Of a DNA stretch of 64,000 nt, positions 56,265 to 64,000 are shown in pieces. Position numbers and translations under genes: made by a program. Every line of letters starts with the position of its first letter. Position 1 is the stretch's first letter. The notes under the pieces are model-generated. The model saw only the letters and a program-made list of their open reading frames with translations. It was not told the origin of the DNA and searched no databases. Origin of the DNA: Rhizobium mesoamericanum STM3625 (GTDB taxonomy: Bacteria > Pseudomonadota > Alphaproteobacteria > Rhizobiales > Rhizobiaceae); NCBI RefSeq assembly GCF_000312665.1, contig NZ_HF536772.1:2106647-2170646 (forward strand), written 5' to 3'.

Positions 56265-57452
56265 TCAATCGTTGGCCGAAACCTTCACGCCAAGCACCTG
56301 CGGCAACGTATTCGGTGCCCCCATCGCCGCGCCCATGATCATCGGGAATGGAACAGGTTTTGCCGGAGCGGCGGCAAGTGTCAGGCTCTTCGGGTTGTCG
56401 AGGAAAGTATTGACCGCCGCCGATATTGCGTTCTGCAACTCCGGAATGTTGAGCTGTGCGAGCATGATCGGCGTCATCGCCTTCAGCGAGTCCGCCATCT
56501 GCTGGCCGGAGATGTTCTGCTGGCTGCCGGCGTAATCGAGCGCGCGCTTGGTGATGGACGCGTCATCGAAGCGGATTTGGGCGCTTTCGAACGACAGCTG
56601 CTGCATAAGTCCGAGCATCGAAAGGCCGAGGGCCTGCTGGGCTTCTTCCTTGTTCTGATTGGCTTCAGCCTGCTTGGCCGCGTCCTGCAGCGACTTCATG
56701 AAGGACATCGTGTAGCCCGAGATTTTGAAGGCGAGGTTCAGCTTGCCGACGTTATTGAAATCGAACGCGAATTCGGAAATGTCGATGGTGCCGGGCGTCA
56801 GCTCCCAGGCACCCTTCATCGTGATGTCGCCTTGGATGTGCTGGAGTGCGAGCTTGTCGATCGCTTCCTTGCTCTGCGCGTCGCTTGCCTTGCTGAGGTC
56901 GGCCTTTAGGCCCTTGAAGGCACCATCGAAATCGAAGCCGGACTCGTCTTCGCGAAGTGTCAGGTTCATGTCGCTTTCGGCAAGCGAGAATAGCTCGGCG
57001 CCGTTCTGGACGACCTTCACCGGGCCGCTGTGGGCGTTCTCGTAGAGCAACATAGAGTTAAGCCCTTCGCCCTTCGGATCGGCAGGGATCGAAATGCCGC
57101 TCAGAGTCAGGTCGGTTGCTGTGAACGTGGCGCCTTCGTTCGTGGCGCTGATGTTCGGGAAGGACGCCTCCTCGACATAGTAGCCACCGTCTTCGTCTTC
57201 CTCGACACCCTTCATCGTGATGTCACCGATCGACACCGCTTCGCCGCTGTTGGTCTTGAAGCTCGCTTTCTTCAGCGTCACGCTCGTGCCGTCGACATCG
57301 ACGCCATCGGCAATGATCGTGCCGCCTTGCTGGCTATAAGCGGCATTGATCTTCGTCAGCAGATCCTGGCCATCGAGGGCGAAGGCCGAGCCGGCGAGAG
57401 AAAGAAAAGCAGCGCCCGAAAGCATCAGCCGTGTCGTCCGGTAAAGAGTCAT
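56265..57452 (-). CDS. Exported protein of unknown function
   Basis: A 395-residue protein with a clear signal peptide (cleavage near AGSAFA-LD). The mature part is acidic, with repeated short beta-type segments such as VSIGDITMKGV and IQGDITMKGAWEL, and few Cys. I do not recognise a named family; the repeated layout recalls proteins that line the periplasm or carry lipids, but that is only an impression. It lies between two terminators and is divergent from parC across 236 bases with no gene. Confidence 0.78.
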   Translation of the reverse strand: MTLYRTTRLMLSGAAFLSLAGSAFALDGQDLLTKINAAYSQQGGTIIADGVDVDGTSVTLKKASFKTNSGEAVSIGDITMKGVEEDEDGGYYVEEASFPNISATNEGATFTATDLTLSGISIPADPKGEGLNSMLLYENAHSGPVKVVQNGAELFSLAESDMNLTLREDESGFDFDGAFKGLKADLSKASDAQSKEAIDKLALQHIQGDITMKGAWELTPGTIDISEFAFDFNNVGKLNLAFKISGYTMSFMKSLQDAAKQAEANQNKEEAQQALGLSMLGLMQQLSFESAQIRFDDASITKRALDYAGSQQNISGQQMADSLKAMTPIMLAQLNIPELQNAISAAVNTFLDNPKSLTLAAAPAKPVPFPMIMGAAMGAPNTLPQVLGVKVSAND

Positions 57453-57688
57453 CTGGGGTCCCTTGGTGGTGGTGCGTAGAGGCGGCCCTGTTCTTAGCCG
57501 ATCTACTGCGGTTCGATCGCGGTTTATATTTGTGGATTTCTAAATTTGTGTTGAAGGGAAAATGAAAGAACGACCAAATTCGGGCAAAGCGGCTACTGTC
57601 ATTCTTTTCTCGCCGCTCAAAGACTTCATCCACAGTCCGAATGCCTGGATTCCTTGCTCAAATGGGACATCTCGGCTAGTCAGAGCAT

Positions 57689-59944
57689 ATGGGACAAGAG
57701 ATTTTGCCGCCCTCTGGCGGAGACGACGACAGTATCCTTCCGGTCGACCTGAAGGCGGCGCTTGAAGAGCGTTACCTCGCCTATGCGCTATCGACTATCA
57801 TGCACCGAGCGCTTCCGGATGTACGCGATGGCCTGAAGCCGGTGCACCGCCGTATCATTCACGCCATGAGCGAAATGGGCATCCGTCCCAATTCCGCCTT
57901 CAAGAAGTGTGCCCGTATCGTCGGCGATGTCATCGGTAAGTTCCATCCGCATGGCGACCAGTCGGTTTACGACGCGTTGGTACGCTTGGCGCAGGATTTC
58001 TCGCAGCGCTATCCGGTCGTAGACGGGCAGGGCAACTTCGGCAATATCGACGGGGACAGCGCTGCAGCCTACCGATACACCGAAGCGCGCATGACCGAAG
58101 TCGCCGCGCTGCTGCTCGAGGGCATCGATCAGGACGCAGTCGATTTCCGGCCGACCTATAACGAAGAAGACGAAGAGCCGATCGTCCTGCCAGGCGCCTT
58201 CCCGAACCTGCTGGCAAACGGTTCGTCTGGTATTGCCGTCGGCATGGCGACGTCGATCCCGTCGCACAACGTCCACGAACTCTGTGACGCTGCGCTCCAT
58301 CTTATCAAGCATCCCGATGCTACCGTCGAGAAGCTCGTCGAGTTTATTCCCGGTCCGGATTTTCCGACGGGCGGCATCATCATCGATGGCAGGGATAGTA
58401 TCATCGAGAGCTACCGCACGGGTCGTGGCGGCTTTCGCGTGCGCGCCAAGTGGGAAACTGAGGATCTCGGTCGCGGCGGCTATCAGATCGTCGTTACTGA
58501 AATTCCGTTCCAGGTCCAGAAGTCCCGCTTGATCGAAAAGATCGCGGAACTGTTGTTGGCGCGCAAGCTGCCCTTGCTCGAGGATATCCGCGACGAATCC
58601 GCCGAAGACGTCCGTGTCGTGCTGGTGCCGAAGAACCGGACGGTCGATCCGACGATCCTCATGGAATCCATGTTCAAGCTGACGGAGTTGGAAAGCCGTT
58701 TCCCGCTGAACATGAACGTTCTCTCTATGGGCCGCATCCCGCGCGTCATGGCGTTGAACGAGGTGCTGAAGGAGTGGCTCGACCACCGCCGCGAAGTGCT
58801 GCAGCGTCGCTCGCGCTTCCGTCTTGCGGCCATCGACCGTCGCTTGGAAATCCTCGGCGGCTTGCTGATCGCTTACCTCAATATCGACGAGGTCATTCGC
58901 ATCATCCGCGAAGAGGACGAGCCGAAGCCGGTGATGATCGCCCGCTGGTCGCTGACCGACACTCAGGTCGAAGCGATCCTCAACATGCGCCTGCGCTCGT
59001 TGCGCAAGCTCGAGGAATTCGAGATCCGCACCGAGTTCGATGAACTCACCAAGGAGAAGGGTGAGATTGAGGCTCTGCTGGCGTCCGAGGACAAGCAATG
59101 GCAGACGGTTGCCTGGGAAATTGGTGAGGTAAAGAAGAAGTTCGCGAAAGCGACCGAGCTCGGCCGCCGTCGCACCCAATTCGCCGAGGCGCCCGAGGCC
59201 GACGAGCAAGCCATTCAGCAGGCAATGATCGAGAAGGAACCGATCACCGTCGTCGTCTCCGAAAAGGGTTGGATCCGCGCGCTGAAGGGGCACATCTCCG
59301 ACACCGCGACCCTGACCTTCAAGGAAGGCGATGGGCTGAAGGTTGCCTTCCCGGCGCAGACAACGGACAAGATTCTCATCATCACTACCGGCGGCAAGGC
59401 CTTCACCCTTGGGGGCGACAAGCTGCCGGGCGGTCGCGGCCACGGCGAACCGCTGCGCATCATGATCGACATGGAGAACGATCAGGACGTGCTGACTGCA
59501 ATCGTGCACGATCCGACGCGCAAGCAGATGATCGTCTCGACGGCCGGCAATGGCTTCGTTGTCGCCGAGGCCGACATGGTCGCCAATACCCGCAAGGGCA
59601 AGCAGATCATGAACGTCTCCATGCCTGACGAGACGAAGCTGATCGTTCCCGTCAGCGGCGACCATGTGGCTGTCGTCGGCGAGAACCGCAAGCTGCTTGT
59701 GTTCCCATTGGCGCAAGTGCCCGAAATGGGGCGCGGCAAGGGTGTCCGCCTGCAGCGTTACAAGGATGGTGGCATTTCCGACGTACGCTGCTTTGCGATT
59801 GCTGAGGGCCTCGTCTGGGAAGATAGTGCAGGTCGCACCTTCACCAAAAACAAGGATGAGCTTGCCGAATGGCTTGCCGATCGTGCCACGGCTGGTCGAA
59901 CGGTTCCGAAGGGCTTCCCGCGCAGCGGTAAGTTTGCCGGCTGA
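57689..59944 (+). CDS. parC: DNA topoisomerase IV subunit A
   Basis: A 751-residue type IIA topoisomerase subunit that unlinks replicated chromosomes with Par[16 protein letters not shown] is near residue 45 and the catalytic Tyr lies in AYRYTEARM (about residue 130). The C-terminal part has the shorter beta-pinwheel of ParC rather than GyrA. The quinolone region reads [10 protein letters not shown], so Gln91 sits where E. coli ParC has Ser80. parE is not in the window. The ribosome site (AGAG) is weak. Confidence 0.94.
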   Translation: MGQEILPPSGGDDDSILPVDLKAALEERYLAYALSTIMHRALPDVRDGLKPVHRRIIHAMSEMGIRPNSAFKKCARIVGDVIGKFHPHGDQSVYDALVRLAQDFSQRYPVVDGQGNFGNIDGDSAAAYRYTEARMTEVAALLLEGIDQDAVDFRPTYNEEDEEPIVLPGAFPNLLANGSSGIAVGMATSIPSHNVHELCDAALHLIKHPDATVEKLVEFIPGPDFPTGGIIIDGRDSIIESYRTGRGGFRVRAKWETEDLGRGGYQIVVTEIPFQVQKSRLIEKIAELLLARKLPLLEDIRDESAEDVRVVLVPKNRTVDPTILMESMFKLTELESRFPLNMNVLSMGRIPRVMALNEVLKEWLDHRREVLQRRSRFRLAAIDRRLEILGGLLIAYLNIDEVIRIIREEDEPKPVMIARWSLTDTQVEAILNMRLRSLRKLEEFEIRTEFDELTKEKGEIEALLASEDKQWQTVAWEIGEVKKKFAKATELGRRRTQFAEAPEADEQAIQQAMIEKEPITVVVSEKGWIRALKGHISDTATLTFKEGDGLKVAFPAQTTDKILIITTGGKAFTLGGDKLPGGRGHGEPLRIMIDMENDQDVLTAIVHDPTRKQMIVSTAGNGFVVAEADMVANTRKGKQIMNVSMPDETKLIVPVSGDHVAVVGENRKLLVFPLAQVPEMGRGKGVRLQRYKDGGISDVRCFAIAEGLVWEDSAGRTFTKNKDELAEWLADRATAGRTVPKGFPRSGKFAG

Positions 59945-59962
59945 GGCGAAAAATAAATCCGG

Positions 59963-59985
59963 GCCTCGCTCTTGGCGGGCGAGGC
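59963..59985 (+). terminator. Hairpin after parC
   Basis: GCCTCGC and GCGAGGC with a 9-base loop, 19 bases past the parC stop. No T-run follows, so it may only protect the transcript end. Confidence 0.4.
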
Positions 59986-60026
59986 AACTCCTCTATGTCT
60001 GACCGATAATCACAACATGGACAGAC

Positions 60027-60052
60027 ATCATTCCGCAGGCGGACGGAATGAT
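60027..60052. promoter_or_regulatory. Operator-like inverted repeat upstream of the AHSA1-domain gene
   Basis: ATCATTCCG-8 bases-CGGAATGAT, perfect 9-base arms, about 50 bases before the start codon. The symmetry and spacing suit a dimeric repressor such as TetR or GntR type; no regulator gene is adjacent. Confidence 0.5.
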
Positions 60053-60102
60053 CGAATGTGGCGCTTTGGGAGAGTGTCATGTCCGATCACGGAGGAATGT
60101 TG

Positions 60103-60612
60103 ATGAGTGCTTGCAATACTATCACCGTAAACGTTGCGCATACTTTCAATGCCTCGCCCTGCGCCGTCTACGACGCATGGCTGAACCCTCAGATTGCAAA
60201 ACGCTTTCTCTTCGCGAGCGACGAAGGCCGAGTCATCCGCGCTGACATCGATCCGAAGGTTGGCGGGCATTTTCTCGTCATCGACCGGCGTCCGACAGGT
60301 GATGCGGTCCATTACGGCGTGTTTCTGGAATTGCGTCGGCCGCGGCGGATGGTGTTCTGCTTCTCTTCTGCCGAGCATGATCATAATGCGGATCGAATCC
60401 AGATCGACATCGAACCACTCGCCGAAGGCACTCGGCTGACGCTCTCACACGAAATGTGCGCCGAATGGGGGCAATTCGAGGAGCAGACGCGGCAGGGTTG
60501 GGTCCACGTCATGCAGGGGCTTGAACGCGAGCTTGATGCGATGCAGGTGGTCAATGCGCCAGAGATTGTTGCACAGGCTGTCCCCGAACCATCCAAAGCG
60601 AGTGCGCCATAA
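60103..60612 (+). CDS. SRPBCC/AHSA1-domain protein
   Basis: A 169-residue START-like protein. VNVAHTFNASPCAVYDAWLNP is the typical first strand and helix, and the C-terminal long helix is GWVHVMQGLERELDAM. The domain binds hydrophobic ligands; the function is unknown, and some relatives are stress-induced. I chose ATG 60103, six bases after GGAGGA; ATGs at 60097 and 60079 are less well placed. The last 62 bases overlap the end of the convergent EamA gene. Confidence 0.85.
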   Translation: MSACNTITVNVAHTFNASPCAVYDAWLNPQIAKRFLFASDEGRVIRADIDPKVGGHFLVIDRRPTGDAVHYGVFLELRRPRRMVFCFSSAEHDHNADRIQIDIEPLAEGTRLTLSHEMCAEWGQFEEQTRQGWVHVMQGLERELDAMQVVNAPEIVAQAVPEPSKASAP

Positions 60613-61438
60613 TTGCGCAAACCAGGATCGCACCGCCGATGAGCGTCATCGTCGGCGGGGTTTCTGCGAAGATTAGCCAGATCCAGATCGGAGCCAGGAT
60701 GGTTTCGAGGAGGTAGAACATGCCGACTTCGGCCGCCGAGAGGTAACGTGGCCCCGTGGCGAGGCACCAAAACGCAATCGGCATCAGGAGCGCCCCGTTC
60801 AGGACAATCCAGGCTGGATGTTCTATGGCGAGCCCGGCGGGAAATGCGTTCGCAAAGCCGAGGATGGCAGGCAGGGCGGTGGCAAGAAGTGGCACGAACC
60901 CCATGTCTCGCCGCGATGCGCGGCCTACCGTGATTGCCGATGCGAGGATGAAGGCGCTGAGCAGTGCCATGGCGTCGCCGAAGACATGGCCGCTGGACAA
61001 TCCGTCATGGACGATCAAGCCAACACCGAACACCATGACGGCCATGGTTGCGAGCGTGGAGAGCGAAGGGCGTTCCTTGAGAAACATCCAGGACAGGAGC
61101 GCGCCGAACATCGGATTAAAGGCGACGATGAAGACCACGTTTGCCGTTGCCGTGTTGAAAACGGCAAGCACGAATGTCAGCGTTGAGCAGCCATAGAGCA
61201 GACCAGCCGCAAGGCCGTATTTGCCAGGGACGAGCATGGGCCATGTTCCCTTGACGGTCCGAATGAAGCAGATCACGACGAGCGTCACGGCAACGGTTGT
61301 GATGCTACGTGCGCCGAGGATCGACCACATGTCTCCGTGGGCAAGGCGTACCAACGGAATGTCCATGGAAAGTGCCAAGCCGCCGATTGTGGTCAGCAGC
61401 AGACCCTTCCGATGATCGGAAAAAACGGGGAGTGGCAT
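60551..61438 (-). CDS. EamA/DMT-family transporter
   Basis: A 295-residue membrane protein with ten helices in two EamA repeats (about residues 12-140 and 150-285). Notable segments are GGLALSMDIPLVRLA near the start and EVGMFYLLETILAPIWIWLIFAE near the end, where family members have a conserved Glu. The exported substrate is unknown. Its start follows the bpt stop with no gap (TAG-ATG), so it is probably co-transcribed with bpt; its 3' end overlaps the AHSA1-domain gene. Confidence 0.88.
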   Translation of the reverse strand: MPLPVFSDHRKGLLLTTIGGLALSMDIPLVRLAHGDMWSILGARSITTVAVTLVVICFIRTVKGTWPMLVPGKYGLAAGLLYGCSTLTFVLAVFNTATANVVFIVAFNPMFGALLSWMFLKERPSLSTLATMAVMVFGVGLIVHDGLSSGHVFGDAMALLSAFILASAITVGRASRRDMGFVPLLATALPAILGFANAFPAGLAIEHPAWIVLNGALLMPIAFWCLATGPRYLSAAEVGMFYLLETILAPIWIWLIFAETPPTMTLIGGAILVCAIMAHSLWMVRGQPVQQSLAH

Positions 61439-62215
61439 CTAGTAGCGCGTGCTTTCGGGCAATGCGGAGGGATCGAAGCGTTCCCACCCGCGCGAAGTCA
61501 GGTGCTCCTGCGGCTGGAAGCGTGTCTTGTAGTCCATTTTACGCGATCCTTGAACCCAATAGCCCAAGTAGACGTGCGGAAGCCCCAAAGCGTTTGTTCG
61601 CCTAATGTGGTCAAGGATCATGAACGTCCCAAGAGAACGCCGATCCATGTCAGGGTTGAAGTAGGAATAGACCATGGACAAGCCGTCGCTCATGGTATCC
61701 GTGAGGGCGGCGGCCACGAGCTCACCCGTCGGGCGTTCTTCGATGCCAGCCCCTTCCTTTCGAAGCCTATACTCGATGATCTTGGTGTTCACATGCGTAT
61801 CCTCGACCATGATGGCGTAGTCGAGCACCGTCATGTCCGACATTCCGCCCTGTTGGTGGCGAAAATCGAGATAGCGTCGGAACAGCGAATATTGCTCGCT
61901 GGAAGGTTGGGCAGGGAACTCCGTGGAGATAATATCGTCGTTCGCTGCCAGCACTCGTTTCATCGACTTCGTTGGCAGAAACTCTTGCGCCAGGATCCGG
62001 ACGGAAATGCAAGCGCGACAAGACTCGCAGGCCGGCCGATAGGCGATGTTCTGCGACCGGCGAAAGCCGCCCTGTGTTAGGATATCGTTCATCTCCGCTG
62101 CGCGAGGGCCGACGAGATGAGTAAAGACCTTGCGTTCCATCTCGTGGGCCAGATAAGGGCACGCAGCCGGAGCAGTCAGGTAAAACTGCGGTGATGGCGT
62201 CGTCTGCGTATTCAT
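61439..62215 (-). CDS. bpt: Leucyl/aspartyl-type aminoacyl-tRNA-protein transferase (Bpt/Ate family)
   Basis: A 258-residue protein of the arginyltransferase-like family of the N-end rule pathway. The N-terminal Cys-containing part has PCPYL-like [11 protein letters not shown] and [16 protein letters not shown]; the C-terminal GNAT-like domain has [19 protein letters not shown] and [13 protein letters not shown]. In proteobacteria the Bpt form adds Leu to proteins starting with Asp or Glu. The choice between Bpt and Ate activity is from family knowledge only. Confidence 0.9.
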   Translation of the reverse strand: MNTQTTPSPQFYLTAPAACPYLAHEMERKVFTHLVGPRAAEMNDILTQGGFRRSQNIAYRPACESCRACISVRILAQEFLPTKSMKRVLAANDDIISTEFPAQPSSEQYSLFRRYLDFRHQQGGMSDMTVLDYAIMVEDTHVNTKIIEYRLRKEGAGIEERPTGELVAAALTDTMSDGLSMVYSYFNPDMDRRSLGTFMILDHIRRTNALGLPHVYLGYWVQGSRKMDYKTRFQPQEHLTSRGWERFDPSALPESTRY

Positions 62216-62338
62216 CTGTTGTGGAGATTTCCTTCGGTTAGCTGCGTATCTGACAGGATGACTTAAGAATGAAAAACGTCAACAGCTAGGCCATTCTCCG
62301 GTCCGATGTCGCCCGTCATACTTTTGGATATGGCGCCA

Positions 62339-62365
62339 AAAGGCTCCCGGCAAAGGCCAGGAGCA
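62339..62365 (-). terminator. Terminator after the RDD protein gene
   Basis: On the minus strand GCTCCTGGC-CTTT-GCCGGGAGC, a 9-base stem with one G-U pair, followed by CTTTTGG. It lies about 30 bases past the stop of the RDD gene. The rest of the gap 62216-62393 holds no gene, only a further TTTTGG/CCAAAA dyad. Confidence 0.75.
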
Positions 62366-62393
62366 GCGTTTATTTTAGCGTGCAAGGATCTTG

Positions 62394-62852
62394 TTAGACG
62401 GTGCGTACCGTCACCGTACCGACCAGGAAATCGTGGATCAGCCGGCTGCGCTCGGTAAACAGGCCGACCAACAGAATCAGTGGCGTCAGAACGGAGTTCA
62501 GGATCCAGAAAAGGGCCAGGTGAACGATGGCCGTCAAAAAGTCCATCGGCTGACCATCGACCCGCATGATTGCGATCCCCATTGCGCGCATCCCCAGCGA
62601 GGCCTGGCTGAAGCCGCCGACGGTGAAGCCGAAATAGAGGCCAGCAACAATCACGAACAGTGCCGGATAAAGAAAGAATCCCAAGCCGAGTGTGACGATC
62701 GACAGAAAGAACAGGATAACCGCCGCCGGGATGCAAAGCAGCAGGATGATCACGTAGTCGAGGATGAATGCGAAGACGCGACGGCTCAGCGTACCCGTAT
62801 AGGCGCGCCAGTCGTCCGGTGCGGCATAGAGCGGGTTGGGAGTGAGCGTCAT
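62394..62852 (-). CDS. RDD-family membrane protein
   Basis: A 152-residue membrane protein with three to four helices. The RDD signature is seen in SRRVFAFILDYVIILLL (Arg and Asp), QASLGMRAMGI and LIHDFLVGT. The family's role is unsettled; some members have been linked to ion transport. It is followed by a terminator and lies 78 bases past hemB on the same strand, so the two may be co-transcribed. Confidence 0.87.
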   Translation of the reverse strand: MTLTPNPLYAAPDDWRAYTGTLSRRVFAFILDYVIILLLCIPAAVILFFLSIVTLGLGFFLYPALFVIVAGLYFGFTVGGFSQASLGMRAMGIAIMRVDGQPMDFLTAIVHLALFWILNSVLTPLILLVGLFTERSRLIHDFLVGTVTVRTV

Positions 62853-62930
62853 CTCTGCGGTCTCCTTTCGAGAAAGCGATGCCGCTGATATGGTATCGCT
62901 TTCCTCAAATGCAATATTGGCGCGTGGGGA

Positions 62931-63944
62931 TCAGCGCTTCGCGAGGATCCGAGCCACCTCGACAGCGAAATAGGTGAGGACACCGTCGCACCCTGCGCGC
63001 TTGAAGGAAAGCAGGGTTTCCAACATGGCCCGTTCGCCATCGATCCAGCCGTTCATGGCTGCGGCTTTGATCTGCGTATATTCACCCGAAACCTGGTAGG
63101 CGAACGTGGGGAGACCGAAAGCCTCCTTCATGCGCCAGCAGATGTCGAGATAGGGCAGTCCCGGCTTGACCATAAGCATGTCGGCGCCTTCCTCTACATC
63201 GAGCGCGGCGTCCCGGATTGCCTCCGCGCCATTTGCCGGATCGATGTAGTAGGTCTTCTTGTCGCCCTTGAGCAGTCCGCCGGTCGAGATCGCCTCGCGG
63301 TAGGGACCATAGAAAGCCGAGGCAAATTTTGTGGCGTAGCTCATGATGCCGACGTTCTGGTGTCCGGCGGCGTCAAGGGCGCGGCGGATGGCGCCAATTC
63401 GGCCGTCCATCATCTCCGAGGGCGAAATGATGTCCGCCCCGGCATCAGCCTGCATGACGGCCGCGCGGGCAACCTGATCTACTGTCTCGTCGTTGACGAT
63501 CTCCCCTTGTCGCAGGATTCCGTCATGCCCGTGGCTTGTGAACGGATCAAGCGCGACATCCGTGATCACCCCAATATTGGGCACTGCCTTCTTGATCGCC
63601 ATCGTCGCCTGATTGATCAGATTGTTGGCGTCGAGACTGTTCGAGCCGGTTTCGTCTCGCAGTGCCATTTCGATGTTCGGGAAGGTCGCGATCGCGGGAA
63701 TGCCAAGATCCGCCGCTTCCTTGGCGGCTTCAACGAGCTGATCCACACTCATCCGGTTGACGCCGGGCATCGCCGGTATCGGTTCGACGATGCCGGAGCC
63801 CGCAACGACGAAAACAGGCCAGATCAGGTCATCGACCGTCAGCCGGTTTTCCTGCACGAGACGCCGGGTCCAGTCGGCCTTGCGGTTGCGGCGCATGCGC
63901 CGATGGCCGGTGATTTCGTCGACGAGATGGGTCTTATCCTGCAT
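62931..63944 (-). CDS. hemB: Delta-aminolevulinic acid dehydratase (porphobilinogen synthase)
   Basis: A 337-residue enzyme joining two ALA molecules to porphobilinogen in heme synthesis. The Schiff-base lysines are in MSYATKFASAFYG and LMVKPGLPYLD. At the metal site the sequence reads VALDPFTSHGHDG, with Asp/Ala in place of the cysteines of zinc enzymes, so this is the magnesium-dependent type known from Bradyrhizobium and Pseudomonas. ATG 63944 gives the normal length; a TTG at 63971 would add nine residues. No gene is seen beyond it to the window end. Confidence 0.96.
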   Translation of the reverse strand: MQDKTHLVDEITGHRRMRRNRKADWTRRLVQENRLTVDDLIWPVFVVAGSGIVEPIPAMPGVNRMSVDQLVEAAKEAADLGIPAIATFPNIEMALRDETGSNSLDANNLINQATMAIKKAVPNIGVITDVALDPFTSHGHDGILRQGEIVNDETVDQVARAAVMQADAGADIISPSEMMDGRIGAIRRALDAAGHQNVGIMSYATKFASAFYGPYREAISTGGLLKGDKKTYYIDPANGAEAIRDAALDVEEGADMLMVKPGLPYLDICWRMKEAFGLPTFAYQVSGEYTQIKAAAMNGWIDGERAMLETLLSFKRAGCDGVLTYFAVEVARILAKR

Positions 63945-64000
63945 GGTCGTTAAAGCTTTCTGCCATTCCAATTGTCGAAGCGCTCATTATCATGGCATGG

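Noticed and set aside
57788..59716. A 642-codon open frame antisense to parC
   Set aside because: parC is certain on the other strand. GC-rich codon bias makes such long shadow frames common; it has no ribosome site or recognisable domain.
1..64000. Search for CRISPR, transposons, prophage, toxin-antitoxin or retron-like systems
   Set aside because: No regularly spaced repeats, transposase, integrase, reverse transcriptase or paired small toxin genes were seen; base composition is even and gene content is core metabolism.

Overview
The window reads as ordinary core chromosome of an alphaproteobacterium of the order Rhizobiales, most likely Rhizobiaceae (Rhizobium/Agrobacterium/Sinorhizobium type). 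This rests on GC-rich codon use, an HdaA gene beside ppk and ppx, a RopB/Omp25-type outer membrane protein, a Mg-type HemB with Asp in place of the zinc cysteines, and the rhizobial layout of the fab and lpt regions. Species cannot be fixed from the sequence alone. I see no rRNA, tRNA, CRISPR array, insertion sequence, prophage or recognisable defence island, and coding covers nearly everything; the only gene-free stretch over 300 bases is 31465-31820.

Layout. 1-2065: a cyclase cut by the window edge and an aldo/keto reductase (minus). 2272-8789: fatty-acid and wall genes fabD-fabG-acpP-fabF-mltG-yicC-gmk (plus). 8891-16508: outer-membrane biogenesis block lptF-lptG-lptD-surA-like-pdxA-rsmA (minus, mostly overlapping), then a PAP2 phosphatase that may be a lipid A phosphatase, divergent from pepA-holC. 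19540-25151: galactose dehydrogenase-like gene, ABC-F ATPase, degenerate GGDEF protein, DinB-fold protein, ndk. 25222-27233: lipoprotein and CGNR regulator divergent from an orphan LivH-type permease, with a strong palindrome between them. 27234-31464: SDR-uvrC-pgsA-moaD-moaE (minus). 31821-35979: ropB, SDR/LysR divergent pair, GST, rlmJ.

36063-41800: a cytoplasmic molybdopterin oxidoreductase overlapping a NudK-like Nudix gene, an orphan phnM, then purM-purN. 42047-47684: PerM/AI-2E family membrane protein, hdaA, ppk, ppx. 47757-54069: EamA transporter, phytase-like secreted protein, membrane class III cyclase, rnd, Tat-exported multicopper oxidase. 54330-63944: aspS, an unknown exported protein, parC, an AHSA1-domain protein overlapping an EamA transporter tail-to-tail, bpt, an RDD membrane protein and hemB.

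How genes work together: the fab cluster makes acyl chains for phospholipid and lipid A; LptF/LptG/LptD export LPS and the SurA-like chaperone should help fold outer-membrane proteins; PurM and PurN act two steps apart in IMP synthesis; Ppk and Ppx make and degrade polyphosphate; MoaD/MoaE make molybdopterin of the kind used by the oxidoreductase at 36063. I did not find a clear undescribed system. The best leads are the CGNR/LivH-type locus with its operator-like palindrome, the PAP2 enzyme with altered motifs, the degenerate GGDEF protein, and several strong inverted repeats in regulatory gaps.
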